Assembly (NCBI GenBank): GCA_002171655.1
Contig: NHEC01000003.1
Span: forward strand, 1-55,689
DNA: 55,689 nt
DNA from: Planctomycetes bacterium TMED75
GTDB lineage: Bacteria; Planctomycetota; Phycisphaerae; Phycisphaerales; SM1A02
Direction of reading: 5' to 3'
This document shows, piece by piece, positions 41,908-52,299 of this stretch. The notes beneath the pieces are model-generated. The model was not told where the DNA came from and ran no database searches. It worked only from the letters and a program-made list of their open reading frames with translations. The position numbers and the translations under genes were made by a program. The number at the start of each line of letters is the position of its first letter. Positions within the stretch are counted from its first letter, which is position 1.

Positions 41908-44100
41908 ATGAGTGACAACTATCCAAACTCAGGTAACACGGCTGACACCACGAACGCTCAGAATGAGCAGCAGATGAACCCCGTGGACATGGTTCGAGAT
42001 CGCCTTGCGGGAAGGTGGCCGCTTGCCATCGCACTCGGCCTCCTGACTGGGATCGTCGCTGCAACCGTTTGCTGGATAGTCATTCCGGAGAAATTCGAGT
42101 CAGCAGGCATCATCGAGGTCGATGCACAACGGGCAGTGGTGATGGCTCGCCTTCCAGAAGAGAACGAGACCACGAAAACGTTCGGCATGTACCTGCAGAA
42201 TCAGATCAACCTCATCAAGTCGGAAGACGTTTTGAGTGCCGCCATAGAATCCGACAGACTGCAGGATCTGAGATTGACCCGAAGTGGTGGTGCATTACTC
42301 AACGCGATTGAACAGAATCTCTCAGTTCTGATTCCGAGAAACTCATGGCAGCTCCAGGTTCGGTATTCAGACGAGGACCAAAATGCGGCAATGGACGTCA
42401 CCAATGCTGTGATGGAGTCCTACATCATGATCCACGGCAATGTTGCTGGATCCGAGATTGCCGAGACATCCAGAAACATCCGACTCGAGGAACAGGAGAA
42501 TCGGCGCAGGGTCCAGACCAAGCAGGAACAGCTTCAGGAGTTGATTCGACGAAGCAAAGATGGAATGGGTGATGTCTCAGGACTTATATCCTCCTTGTCC
42601 GAAACCCGGCAGGCGATGCTTGCGGCCTTGGAACAGTACGAAGAGACCATTCGTACCCTGGAAAAAGAAGTAGAGGATGCAGGTGGCTCCGTTGCTGAAA
42701 TGACTGGCAAGGAAATGCTGAAACCGACTCCGGAACAGCTGGTGATGTTTGATCCTCGACTGGTGCAGATCAGGGAAGAGATTCAGAGAGATCGCAGCAC
42801 TCTGGACAAGATCAGACCTCGATTGAAGGACACCCACCGACTGGTTAAGAAGTTGGTCTCAAGCATCGAGGCACAGGAGGCCAATCGTCAGGTCGTGATT
42901 GCGGAAACCGAGAAGCGTTGGTACGAAGAACAAGGCAAGAAGGTTTCCTACGGCAAGTTGAAGGAAGAAATTGAGAAGTTGCAGGACCGACTCGTAGTCA
43001 AACGGGATCGAATGCAGCAGCTTCACAGCCATCAGCAATCCTACGAGACGCTCACCACTGATCTTGACTTTCTGGAAAGTGACTTCCAGAGTCTCCAGGA
43101 CAGACTTCAAAGTATTGAAAGAGAAGCGCCATTCATTGGTGACCGGATACAGATCGTCCAAAACGCGACAGAATCGGCGCCGGCCAAGTCAAAGCGAATA
43201 CAAATCGCCGGTGGCGCATTTTTCGCCGGACTGTTTGGAGTCATTGGCGTGTTCTTCTTGATAGGTACCGTTGACCAGAGAGCATTTGCCCTTCGACAAC
43301 TCAAAACCGACCGCGGCAAGTTTCACTGCCTTGGCGTCATACCAGACACGACAAAATCGATTGATGACCCCGACATTCTCAACATCGCAATGAACTGTGT
43401 ACACAGACTCAGGAACAAGATCGAATCAATACGACTAAGACTGAGTGGCGGTTACGTGGCACTGGTTTCAAGTCCTTTCCAGGGAGACGGAAAAACCACT
43501 CTGGTGACATTGCTTGGTCACTCCTACGCCGCGGCGGGGTTCAAGACGTGTCTGGTCGACTGTGACTTCATTGGCCGATCCCTCTCCCACCACTTTGAAA
43601 AATTGAGCGACAGCGGGCTCAAGGAGGTCATCAGTGGGGCGAAGTTGGCTGATACGGTGATCCCCCTCGATGCTGAGAACCTCTTCCTACTCTCGATCGG
43701 TATCGATGAGCGCGTAAATGCTGAACGGATGCAGGTTGGAGTGGTGACCGATCTGCTTGCGAAGCTGCGGGAGGAGTTCGACTTCGTGATCATTGACACC
43801 GGACCACTTTCCGGATCGATCGAATCGACCCCGATTGCATCGAATGTTGACGGAGTGCTTCTGGCCCTGCGCAAAGGACGTTCCAGAATCCCACTGCGAA
43901 GGTGCGTTCGGGATCTGCATGAGTTGAGTGCGCCTTATCTGGGAGTGGTACTCAACTATGCCGACAAATCCGACTATCGAGAAGTGGCCTCAGTATCGAA
44001 GTCCATCGACCAAGTGATCAAGGAAGAGTCCACTGGGATGCGTCAGAAGAATGCACTCGCGGAATCGCTCAAACGTGGTAACCAGGGAACTCGAAATTAG
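41908..44100 (+). CDS. Wzz-type co-polymerase fused to BY-kinase-like ATPase
   Basis: A 730-aa polysaccharide co-polymerase / chain-length regulator. A Wzz domain begins with helix 1 (about 38-60) and is followed by a long periplasmic coiled-coil region (about 190-420). Helix 2 lies at about 437-456, then a cytoplasmic bacterial tyrosine-kinase-like domain. The ATPase motifs are Walker A SSPFQGDGKTT (about 521-531), Walker A' CLVDCDF and Walker B FVIIDTGP. The C-terminus lacks the Tyr-rich cluster normally autophosphorylated in BY-kinases; only isolated Tyr remain (DKSDYREV). It may thus control chain length through ATP binding, or phosphorylate other proteins. It starts 13 bases after EpsI. 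Confidence 0.9.
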   Translation: MSDNYPNSGNTADTTNAQNEQQMNPVDMVRDRLAGRWPLAIALGLLTGIVAATVCWIVIPEKFESAGIIEVDAQRAVVMARLPEENETTKTFGMYLQNQINLIKSEDVLSAAIESDRLQDLRLTRSGGALLNAIEQNLSVLIPRNSWQLQVRYSDEDQNAAMDVTNAVMESYIMIHGNVAGSEIAETSRNIRLEEQENRRRVQTKQEQLQELIRRSKDGMGDVSGLISSLSETRQAMLAALEQYEETIRTLEKEVEDAGGSVAEMTGKEMLKPTPEQLVMFDPRLVQIREEIQRDRSTLDKIRPRLKDTHRLVKKLVSSIEAQEANRQVVIAETEKRWYEEQGKKVSYGKLKEEIEKLQDRLVVKRDRMQQLHSHQQSYETLTTDLDFLESDFQSLQDRLQSIEREAPFIGDRIQIVQNATESAPAKSKRIQIAGGAFFAGLFGVIGVFFLIGTVDQRAFALRQLKTDRGKFHCLGVIPDTTKSIDDPDILNIAMNCVHRLRNKIESIRLRLSGGYVALVSSPFQGDGKTTLVTLLGHSYAAAGFKTCLVDCDFIGRSLSHHFEKLSDSGLKEVISGAKLADTVIPLDAENLFLLSIGIDERVNAERMQVGVVTDLLAKLREEFDFVIIDTGPLSGSIESTPIASNVDGVLLALRKGRSRIPLRRCVRDLHELSAPYLGVVLNYADKSDYREVASVSKSIDQVIKEESTGMRQKNALAESLKRGNQGTRN

Positions 44101-44115
44101 TGGAATCTCATCGAT

Positions 44116-45561
44116 ATGGCTCGTGTTTTTGAAATGAAATCTGAAGCAGCCGGAACGTCGGTCGATCACGAAGAATTTCGTGTGTGGGGTCACACGATGC
44201 TGGAACTCCACGATGCATATTGGAGGTCGCAGGGTGTGCAATGTGTGCGCCGATCGGAAGACCTCGAACTGCAGACTGGAAGCGATCTCTACATGCTTCT
44301 GGAGCCAGGACAATGTGCGGTCTTCGAATTATCTTCTCTGGCAAACGCAATAGTCTGGAACCGAGCGCCCCTGTCCAGGATTCGAGTTCTGAGCACTGAT
44401 CGGAGGTACATAGAAAAAGTCATCGTGAATACAAACAACGAGCTCGTGAAGATCGCTCGAGAATACGGGGGACTGAACAACGGGTCGTGCCGGGTTCTCC
44501 TGACCAGAAGAGCGAGCCTCGCTCAGGTTTGGTCAAAGAGTTCCACACGACGGACCGCCTGGACAGAACTCAGGAGAATCATCGACTGGACGAAAACCGA
44601 TCACTACCGAACCGAGGGACTCCTTTCAAAGGAAGGTCACCCTGAGCAATCGGAGTTGATGCTGAGGAAGCTGGTTGAGACCTGGAAGGACCCTTCGATT
44701 GCGATCGAAGGAATCACTCAGATCCAACCCGGTGTGTGGGGTGTCGATTCAAGACAGTTGACTTCCACAACTCACGTCATTTCTCCCGTTTGGCTTGGTT
44801 TCGACGGCAGTAGTACGAATGACCCCGTGATCATCGGGCCGCAGGCCAGATGCGATGACCCGGCATCCCGTGGGCGTGGCAAAATCAAGCTGCTCAACAT
44901 TGACGAAATCTGGTCTGGATCGACCAGCACGGAACGGAAGCGAAGTAACGCGGAACAGGATGTAACGACCTACCAACTGGTCAAGCGAACCATCGATATC
45001 ATGGTGTCTCTGGCAATCTTGATCTGCGTCTCACCAATCCTGTTCGTGGTCGCACTTGCTGTGGCCCTCGACAATGGTTTCCCACTCTTCTTCGGCCACA
45101 CTCGACAAAGCCTCGGAGGCCGGGATTTCAAGTGCTGGAAGTTCCGTACGATGATGAAGAACGCCGAATCCATGGTTCAGGATCTCCAATCTGACAACCT
45201 CGCGGATGGACCCCAGGTATTCATCAAGGATGATCCAAGAATTACCCGGGTCGGGAGGGTGTTGCGAAGGTTTCATCTTGACGAACTTCCGCAATTCTGG
45301 AATGTCCTGGTCGGTGACATGAGCCTGGTGGGGCCGCGACCAAGCCCAGATAAAGAAAATCAATTCTGCCCTGCATGGAGAGAGTCGCGACTCAGCGTAC
45401 GCCCTGGAATTACTGGGTTATGGCAAGTGGAAAGAACACGGGCGCCAGGCCTCGATTTCCAGGAATGGATTCGATACGACATCGAATACGTGAACCGTGC
45501 AAGCCTGATGCTTGATGCAAAGATCTGTTTCAAGACGCTGTATCGAATAGTGTCAGGTTAA
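44116..45561 (+). CDS. Initiating sugar transferase with N-terminal extra domain
   Basis: A 481-aa polyprenyl-phosphate phosphosugar transferase. The C-terminal bac_transf domain (about 290-481) has the usual start QLVKRTIDIMVSL, one membrane helix (about 296-317), KFRTMMKNAE, HLDELPQFWNVLVGDMSLVGPRP and the GITGLWQVERTR stretch. It would load the first phosphosugar onto undecaprenyl phosphate. The N-terminal 280 residues are unusual. They contain WGHTMLELHDAYWRSQGVQ and a left-handed-helix-like segment (THVISPVWLGFDGSS, then VIIGPQARCDDP), reminiscent of sugar nucleotidyltransferases but without a catalytic loop. The normal multi-helix N-terminus of WbaP-type enzymes is absent. It starts 15 bases after the co-polymerase gene. 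Confidence 0.88.
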   Translation: MARVFEMKSEAAGTSVDHEEFRVWGHTMLELHDAYWRSQGVQCVRRSEDLELQTGSDLYMLLEPGQCAVFELSSLANAIVWNRAPLSRIRVLSTDRRYIEKVIVNTNNELVKIAREYGGLNNGSCRVLLTRRASLAQVWSKSSTRRTAWTELRRIIDWTKTDHYRTEGLLSKEGHPEQSELMLRKLVETWKDPSIAIEGITQIQPGVWGVDSRQLTSTTHVISPVWLGFDGSSTNDPVIIGPQARCDDPASRGRGKIKLLNIDEIWSGSTSTERKRSNAEQDVTTYQLVKRTIDIMVSLAILICVSPILFVVALAVALDNGFPLFFGHTRQSLGGRDFKCWKFRTMMKNAESMVQDLQSDNLADGPQVFIKDDPRITRVGRVLRRFHLDELPQFWNVLVGDMSLVGPRPSPDKENQFCPAWRESRLSVRPGITGLWQVERTRAPGLDFQEWIRYDIEYVNRASLMLDAKICFKTLYRIVSG

Positions 45562-45604
45562 GCGTGAACGTGCACATAAAACCGCATTTGGAATTGAGGA
45601 TCAG

Positions 45605-48600
45605 ATGAACCGGAGGGTCAAGCGTAGATTGTGGCTGCTGAGCATACTGACTGTCGCATGCAGTTCGGCGATTGTGCTATGGGTCATTTTCGCAGCCTGG
45701 AATCGAGAACGGAGAGTTCAGACATCCATCACTGATGGAACGGCTGCTTATGAGCGAGGCGATTACGTCAACGCATTGAACATCCTGCGATACGCAATCA
45801 TCCACCGAAAAAACGATCACGAACTCCTGCTGGTATTTGCGGATGCACGCCTCAGAAATGTGGACCCAAGGGGCAAGAAGGGCCACATTCAAAGTGCAAT
45901 CAGGCATTACGAAAAAGTCCTTGAACTCAATACGGATAACCAACAAGCACTCACCGCGCTTTTCGATATTTACAGTGACAGTGGCAGATTTCAAGACGCT
46001 CTACAAGTCGCAAAACGACTGCCAGAACTCAATGACGAAATGCTGATCAAGAAAGCTCGGATTGAAGAGCGTTCCGGACGTGTCAACGACGCACTCAATA
46101 GTATTCAAGAACTCAGAGAGCGGGATACTTCGTCAAGTCAATGGGCCATCAATGAGTTCGGTATGCGTCAGAGAAGTGGTGAAGATCTGAATGAGAACTT
46201 GGATGTCTTCGATACCTACGCTCTCGCTTATCCGGAAAACAGATCAATAGACCTCATACGGATCATTCTTCTGAGAGAATTGAACAGGAACGCGGAAGCG
46301 CGAGAGTTGGCCATGGATATGGCCAACAACGTGGAGATAGATCCTGTCTTGCTCATCGACCTTCGCTTTCAGTTGAACAGACTTGGTCTGTCCGATCAGT
46401 TTGATGAAATCAACAGGCGAATCGGTGAAGTGGCTGAGACTGACCCCGAGCTGGCATTCAATCTCATTCAACTTGACTGGCGCAGAGGTGCGATTGACCA
46501 GGCAAGGATGATGGCCATCCAGAGTTCCGCCAATTTCCCAGATGATCTGCGATTCCCACGAAGTGCGATTCTTCTAGATGAACTTGCTCCCTCATCTGAT
46601 GGGGTTCAGGCAGATCTGGCAGAGAAATTGATCGAGGAATCAACGGCACGCGATACTGCAGGAGCACTCCTCGACGAAGCGATCATCAACCTCGTGAACT
46701 CACTTGGTGATGACAGTGAAGTCGGCCCACAGGCAAGTCTGGGTTTACTTGCCAGGGTCCGAGCACTTGATGACAGTCAAACCTACACCCAGTTCCTGTT
46801 GATATTCGAGGGATTGCTTCTGGAGGAGATGGGGAGGACACGCTCCGCGATTAATTCCTATAAATCCTCATTCGAAGCCACTAATTCGAGGCTGACCGGG
46901 AAACTCTTGGTGGAAGCCTATCTCAGAGATCAGGAATACCAACAGGCGGTAGATGTTTCCAAGAGAATGAGTTCTCTCTTTCCTTCAGTGGACTCGACCG
47001 AACTGGAGTGCCGGAGTCTGCTGATGCTGGCAAAGACCGGACAAAGCACAATTACGATCGATGTGATGATCAATCAAGCTGGTTCACTTACCGAAGTTGT
47101 GAAGCAGAATCATCAGCTCTGGACGAATCGAGGCGAAAACGCAAGTCAACTGCTGCCGATCCTCGCAGAAGCCGCGGTGATAGAGAATGAACGGGAAGCA
47201 CTTGCCTACGCTCAAGAGCAGGCTCTGACGAGCAATCAGATTGCGCCTGAAGATCTGCTGGAGATTATTGAAGTCAGCCCTGCAGGCGAAACTGCGATAC
47301 GTGAACGCCTGCTGCAGTATGTCACTGAACGCGGTGGATCTGAGTTTGATGTCGTTCTGGCACGAGTGCTTGAATCCGGGAACATCGTGGACAGAGTGAG
47401 AGGTCTGATCGAAGTTGAGAGCCTGGCCCGCGCTATGCCAGAGAAGTCTGAAAAGCGCAAAACGGCTTTCCGAAAACTACTCGTTCAACATGCCATGGTG
47501 CCAGTGGAATGGGAGACGAAGATCAAGGCAATCAGTGCACTTCATGCAGAGCTGCTGACTGATCTTCCAACTGCTCGTTTCATCCTGGGCATTCCGGATA
47601 TCTGGATACGTGATCCGAAACTGGCCACTCAATCACTTGAGCTTCTCAAAACGACCGTTGGAGAGGATTCGCCGGTCTACGTGCTGACCAATGCACGTCG
47701 CGTCCTTCAGGACCCAGAAATCGACCCACGTGAGCGGGCCTTGGTGATGGTAGCGGTCGACAAGGTGATCAAGAACTCGAGCGCCTCGATTGAGCCCTGC
47801 TTGATTATGGCGAGTCTCCTTCAGAGTGGGACGGACCCGGACCTCGTGCAGGCCACCATCTACTTGCGGCGTGCCCTTGATCTCAGGCCGGATCTGGTCT
47901 CTCTGTATCCGACGGCGATCAATCTGCTCCAACAAACCGGTGACGGTGCTCTGGCGCTGGATTACCTCAAGCAATACCGGGAATTGACCATTGAGGATGA
48001 AGCAATTGCTCGTATCAGAGCAACGATACTGGCCAAGCAGGGAGATGTAGACAACGCTGTTTCTGAATTCGACCGACTGATCACCCAGTCAGACAACCTC
48101 ATGGACCGGATCTATCTGGGCGGCTTGCTTGCTCAGGTCGAGATGAATGACGCAGCCATCAAGCAATATCAGATAGTGCTCGATGAAGAACCGGGAAATA
48201 TCCTGGCTTTGCTCCGCATGGCGACGACCCTGGCAGCGATGGGACGTTCGGATGAGGGCATCGAAGTCATCCAGGACTGTGAAACCATCACCCCGGAAGA
48301 ACGAATCCGATATGAAATTCTGGTGTATCGAGCAGCAGGAGACGCGCCCAGTGCACTGACCAGGGCTGAAGAACTCGTCGAGCTCGCTCCCAACGATGCG
48401 AAATCTTGGTTAACCATGTACGAGATTCTGCTGGGTCCCGAAAATGCACAACGCAGAATACAAGCACTCAATCAAGTCGTTGCAGTCGATCCGGAAAACA
48501 TTGATGGATTGACAAATCTGGCGAGAGAGTACATGCAGATGCAGGGCATGGTCGACGAGTCACGCCAGGTCATCGACGCTCTGTCGGAAATACTTCCAGG

Positions 48601-49990
48601 TCGGTCTCGGATAATGAGTATCAAACTAGACGCAATGAACCCGGTATCCGGTGTACTGGAACCAACCACCGAACAATTGTCGGAAGCAGTTGAACTAATT
48701 AAGGACATGCCGACAAATCAAGATGCAAACCGACTCGCCTGGGAACTCCACCGAGCGGCAGGTAATCACAACAAGGCCTTGTTGATTGCAAAGAATGCAG
48801 TAACCTCAATTCCTGCCTCGATTCAACCTCACCAATGGGCAATTGAAAGTGCATTAGCCGCACGCTATTGGGACGATGCGATTGAACTAGCTGAAATATC
48901 CCGAGCGGGTCTTGCGCCAAGCGACCGAGCGATGCATGACCTGAAGACTGCGGAACTGTGTCTGGCACTTGGCTACGACAGCCGGGCAGTTCGGAACATC
49001 GAACGGTTCATACCGGTCATCGGTGATCGGGACCTGATTTTTGAGGAAGCGGGGTCCACAACCCGAGTACCTGAAAACTTTCCCGAAATGCTGCGCATGA
49101 CCACCCTGAAGTCGCTGCTTGCAGCAGATCGGTCAGACCAGGCCATCGAAGCCTTTCAACCTCTGATGGACCAGGATCCCGAAATACTAGACCTTTGGGT
49201 GCTGGCCAGCTCCACTACGGATCCTTTTGAATCAAGCAGGGCGATCAAGCAAGTCGAGCCCATGCTGCGCAGTACAGCCGAAGGACGCATGAAACTGGTC
49301 AAGTCACTGGTTTCCATAGCGGAAAGATCCGGCAATAACGAAGACATTGAATCTGCAATGGATGCAATCGATGAAATTCGTATCGACCTGAATCAAATCG
49401 ATCAGAATTACATGGCGCTTTACGAAGCCACACTGTTGGCCAGAGCAGAGGAGTATGAAAAGTCGATTGACCTCTTACGGTCAGTCATCGACGGCTTCGA
49501 TGCCAGAAATTCCAACTCACTTTCTCAGGCAGCTTTCAGCGAAGCGTTGAGAGAGAGCGGAGAGCTCGACCTCTATGTCACCGCATTGAACAATCTTGCG
49601 TATCTATATGCCAACCATCGAGACGATGAAGGCAATGAAGCCATGGAAGCCGTGACTCGAGCTTTGAAAGTGGCACCACGACAATTTCAGGCACCACTCC
49701 TGGATACCCGGGCATTGATCGAGTCCAAGAACGGAAACTGCATGACAGCTGAATCAACCATCCAGGAGGCAATCAAGCTTCGACCAGGAAATATCAGCTA
49801 CCAGATGCGGCTTGCCGAGGTCCTCCTTGAATGCGACCAGTACGACAAAGCGGAAGTTGTTTCCGAAAATATCCAGGGAGCTCTTTTGGCGGCCCCGGAA
49901 ACCGATATCAAGAAGCTGGACACTATCACGGAGTTACTCGATGAAATCCGCTTGCAGAGGAATGCTGCGCCGGCAGGGAGCAGGTCATGA
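45605..49990 (+). CDS. Large TPR-repeat membrane-anchored protein
   Basis: A 1461-aa protein with an N-terminal membrane helix (about 9-31) followed almost entirely by helical tetratricopeptide-like repeats. Clear units include [34 protein letters not shown]-like pairs and, near the C-terminus, [19 protein letters not shown] and [15 protein letters not shown]. The short cytoplasmic N-tail puts the repeats outside the cytoplasm. The helix contains LTVACSS, a weak lipobox-like match, so a lipoprotein of the kind found in PEP-CTERM systems is possible but less likely. It probably scaffolds the export complex. AGGA precedes the ATG at 45605. It overlaps rmlA by four bases. Confidence 0.85.
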   Translation: MNRRVKRRLWLLSILTVACSSAIVLWVIFAAWNRERRVQTSITDGTAAYERGDYVNALNILRYAIIHRKNDHELLLVFADARLRNVDPRGKKGHIQSAIRHYEKVLELNTDNQQALTALFDIYSDSGRFQDALQVAKRLPELNDEMLIKKARIEERSGRVNDALNSIQELRERDTSSSQWAINEFGMRQRSGEDLNENLDVFDTYALAYPENRSIDLIRIILLRELNRNAEARELAMDMANNVEIDPVLLIDLRFQLNRLGLSDQFDEINRRIGEVAETDPELAFNLIQLDWRRGAIDQARMMAIQSSANFPDDLRFPRSAILLDELAPSSDGVQADLAEKLIEESTARDTAGALLDEAIINLVNSLGDDSEVGPQASLGLLARVRALDDSQTYTQFLLIFEGLLLEEMGRTRSAINSYKSSFEATNSRLTGKLLVEAYLRDQEYQQAVDVSKRMSSLFPSVDSTELECRSLLMLAKTGQSTITIDVMINQAGSLTEVVKQNHQLWTNRGENASQLLPILAEAAVIENEREALAYAQEQALTSNQIAPEDLLEIIEVSPAGETAIRERLLQYVTERGGSEFDVVLARVLESGNIVDRVRGLIEVESLARAMPEKSEKRKTAFRKLLVQHAMVPVEWETKIKAISALHAELLTDLPTARFILGIPDIWIRDPKLATQSLELLKTTVGEDSPVYVLTNARRVLQDPEIDPRERALVMVAVDKVIKNSSASIEPCLIMASLLQSGTDPDLVQATIYLRRALDLRPDLVSLYPTAINLLQQTGDGALALDYLKQYRELTIEDEAIARIRATILAKQGDVDNAVSEFDRLITQSDNLMDRIYLGGLLAQVEMNDAAIKQYQIVLDEEPGNILALLRMATTLAAMGRSDEGIEVIQDCETITPEERIRYEILVYRAAGDAPSALTRAEELVELAPNDAKSWLTMYEILLGPENAQRRIQALNQVVAVDPENIDGLTNLAREYMQMQGMVDESRQVIDALSEILPGRSRIMSIKLDAMNPVSGVLEPTTEQLSEAVELIKDMPTNQDANRLAWELHRAAGNHNKALLIAKNAVTSIPASIQPHQWAIESALAARYWDDAIELAEISRAGLAPSDRAMHDLKTAELCLALGYDSRAVRNIERFIPVIGDRDLIFEEAGSTTRVPENFPEMLRMTTLKSLLAADRSDQAIEAFQPLMDQDPEILDLWVLASSTTDPFESSRAIKQVEPMLRSTAEGRMKLVKSLVSIAERSGNNEDIESAMDAIDEIRIDLNQIDQNYMALYEATLLARAEEYEKSIDLLRSVIDGFDARNSNSLSQAAFSEALRESGELDLYVTALNNLAYLYANHRDDEGNEAMEAVTRALKVAPRQFQAPLLDTRALIESKNGNCMTAESTIQEAIKLRPGNISYQMRLAEVLLECDQYDKAEVVSENIQGALLAAPETDIKKLDTITELLDEIRLQRNAAPAGSRS

Positions 49991-50865
49991 AACATAGAAA
50001 AGGGATTGTTCTGGCTGGCGGCTCGGGTACCAGGCTCTATCCGCTGACCAGAGGTGTCAGCAAACAGTTGATGCCGGTATACGACAAGCCGATGATCTAC
50101 TACCCACTTTCGACCCTCATGCTGGCCGGAATTCAGGATATTCTGATCATCACCACCCCGGAAGACCAAGAGTCATTCCAGAAACTGCTTGGGGACGGAT
50201 CCTCGATCGGAATCAATGCGACATGGGCCGTGCAACCGAGTCCAGATGGCCTGGCACAGGCATTCATCATCGGCGAAAATTTCATTGGAGACTCCGATTG
50301 CGCCCTGGTTCTTGGTGACAACATCTTCTACGGGGCTCAGCTGCAACAGACCTTGAAAGCAGCTTCAAGCAGAGACGCCGGAGCGACCGTTTTCGCTTAT
50401 CGAGTCAGCAATCCCCGGGATTACGGGGTCGTTGAATTCGATGATCAGCTGAATGCCATGAGCATCGAGGAGAAACCAGCTGATCCCAAATCCAACTATG
50501 CGGTCACTGGACTTTACTTCTATGACTCACAAGTTGTCCAAGTGGCCAAATCGGTGAAACCTTCGGACCGTGGGGAATTGGAAATCACCAGTGTGAATGA
50601 TGCCTACCTGACCCAAGGCCAACTCAATGTGGAACTACTTGGGCGTGGAGCCGCATGGCTGGATACGGGTTCGTTCGAGACTCTGCAACAAGCAGGGCAT
50701 TTTGTGCAGACTATCCAGGAACGACAAGGCCTTGCAATCTCATGTCCGGAAGAAATTGCCTGGCGACAGGGTTGGATCAGTAACGATCAGCTCGAACGAA
50801 TGGGCAGCGAACTCAAGAAAAACGCCTACGGCCAGTATTTACTCGACCTTCTTGAGTCAGAATAA
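49987..50865 (+). CDS. rmlA: Glucose-1-phosphate thymidylyltransferase
   Basis: A 292-aa RmlA that makes dTDP-glucose from dTTP and glucose-1-phosphate, the first step toward dTDP-L-rhamnose. The nucleotide-binding loop is [13 protein letters not shown] (9-21), followed by [18 protein letters not shown] with the catalytic Lys. [10 protein letters not shown] and [10 protein letters not shown] are also standard. The length is that of the short RmlA class and it looks intact. The ATG overlaps the TPR gene stop (ATGA). The four rml genes lie in the order A-C-D-B. Confidence 0.97.
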   Translation: MKHRKGIVLAGGSGTRLYPLTRGVSKQLMPVYDKPMIYYPLSTLMLAGIQDILIITTPEDQESFQKLLGDGSSIGINATWAVQPSPDGLAQAFIIGENFIGDSDCALVLGDNIFYGAQLQQTLKAASSRDAGATVFAYRVSNPRDYGVVEFDDQLNAMSIEEKPADPKSNYAVTGLYFYDSQVVQVAKSVKPSDRGELEITSVNDAYLTQGQLNVELLGRGAAWLDTGSFETLQQAGHFVQTIQERQGLAISCPEEIAWRQGWISNDQLERMGSELKKNAYGQYLLDLLESE

Positions 50866-50875
50866 ACGATTCACA

Positions 50876-51424
50876 ATGAAGCCGATCAAGACGAACCTCA
50901 TTGACTGCCTGGTACTGGAACCCGTGGTTCATGGTGATGATCGAGGTTTTTTCATTGAGAGCTGGAATTCGAGGACATTCGATGAACTAGGTCTCCAGCT
51001 GGACTTTGTACAAGACAATCACAGCCGTTCATCACAAGGGGTGCTGCGCGGTCTTCATTTTCAAGTGAATACACCTCAAGGCAAACTCGTCAGAGTAACT
51101 CAGGGTTCGGTTTTCGACGTTGCCGTCGATCTCCGAAGGGGCTCGGCCACCTTCGGGGAGTGGTTTGGAACCGAACTCTCTGAAAGCAACAAGAGAATGC
51201 TCTGGGTCCCACCAGGTTTTGCGCATGGTTTTCTGGTGCTGTCCGAATTTGCAGATTTCCAGTACAAGTGCACTGAGTATTACTCTCAGAAGGATGACCG
51301 GGGAATCCGCTGGGACGACCCGCAAATAGGAATTGATTGGCCCATACCAAGTGGCCGAATTCCACTTCTGTCGGACAAGGACCGGAATGCCCCCGGAATA
51401 GCTCGATCGGAGACGTTCGAATGA
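50876..51424 (+). CDS. rmlC: dTDP-4-dehydrorhamnose 3,5-epimerase
   Basis: A 182-aa cupin epimerase acting on dTDP-4-keto-6-deoxyglucose at C3 and C5. Key motifs are DDRGFFIESWN, QDNHSRSSQGVLRGLHFQ (with the catalytic His region) and WVPPGFAHGFLVLSE. The frame is open far upstream into rmlA, but the ATG at 50876, ten bases after the rmlA stop, gives the normal N-terminus. The ribosome-binding site is weak, which suggests translational coupling. The start of rmlD overlaps its stop. Confidence 0.96.
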   Translation: MKPIKTNLIDCLVLEPVVHGDDRGFFIESWNSRTFDELGLQLDFVQDNHSRSSQGVLRGLHFQVNTPQGKLVRVTQGSVFDVAVDLRRGSATFGEWFGTELSESNKRMLWVPPGFAHGFLVLSEFADFQYKCTEYYSQKDDRGIRWDDPQIGIDWPIPSGRIPLLSDKDRNAPGIARSETFE

Positions 51425-52299
51425 AGGTTCTGGTGACAGGACAGGGGGGTCAGTTGGCATCCTCCCTAATTGATCTGGCACCTTCGGGCACCGAAGTGCG
51501 TTCATTGTCTGCGGATGAACTCGACATCACAGATAAAGATCAAGTGCTGCAGTTGATCACTACCCTCCGACCCGATGCCATCATCAACGGTTCAGCCTAC
51601 ACCGCCGTTGACAAGGCGGAAAGTGAATCAGAGATCGCACACCGAGTGAATGCACTTGGTCCGTTGCATCTTTCGGTGGCAGCGAGCGAGGTTGGCAGTT
51701 GGCTCATTCAGCCATCGACCGATTTCATCTTTGATGGAAATCAAGAGACGCCCTGGAAGACCGACTCGACACCGAATCCACTCTCGGTGTACGGGCGCAC
51801 GAAATACGAAGGGGAGCAAGCGGTGATTGAACGATGCCGGGCACCCTGGACGATCGTGAGAACCGCCTGGGTCTATTCAACGACCGGAAGTAACTTCTTA
51901 CTCTCCATGCTGCGATTCATGAAAGAAGGCAGAGCTCTTCGGATCATCGATGACCAGTATGGAACACCCACTTGGTCCGGATCGCTGGCAAGCGCGATTT
52001 GGTGTCTCATAGACCGAAAAATTGCGGGTGTACAGCACTGGACAGACGATGGATCGACAACCTGGTTCGGATTTGCAAGTGCCATCGGGGAGTTAGGCGT
52101 GGAGACAGGTATGCTTCAGTCGATGCCAGAAATCACACCAATTCCCACTTCCGAGTACCCAACGCCCGCAACACGGCCAGCATTCTCGGTACTTGACAAG
52201 AACGATACCTGGTCACTTCTGGACGGGGCGAAGTGCATGCCGCCGGTCCACTGGCGTGAAAATCTACGAAACGTGATGATGGAGTTGAAGCATGGCTAA
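51421..52299 (+). CDS. rmlD: dTDP-4-dehydrorhamnose reductase
   Basis: A 292-aa NADPH-dependent reductase giving dTDP-L-rhamnose. The Rossmann motif is VTGQGGQLASSL near the N-terminus, and the active-site YGRTKYEGE holds the YxxxK. STDFIFDGNQ and NGSAYTAVDKAES are characteristic of RmlD. An in-frame extension to 51337 lies inside rmlC and is rejected, because the ATG at 51421 overlaps the rmlC stop (ATGA) and starts directly at the first Rossmann strand. It overlaps rmlB by eight bases. Confidence 0.95.
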   Translation: MKVLVTGQGGQLASSLIDLAPSGTEVRSLSADELDITDKDQVLQLITTLRPDAIINGSAYTAVDKAESESEIAHRVNALGPLHLSVAASEVGSWLIQPSTDFIFDGNQETPWKTDSTPNPLSVYGRTKYEGEQAVIERCRAPWTIVRTAWVYSTTGSNFLLSMLRFMKEGRALRIIDDQYGTPTWSGSLASAIWCLIDRKIAGVQHWTDDGSTTWFGFASAIGELGVETGMLQSMPEITPIPTSEYPTPATRPAFSVLDKNDTWSLLDGAKCMPPVHWRENLRNVMMELKHG

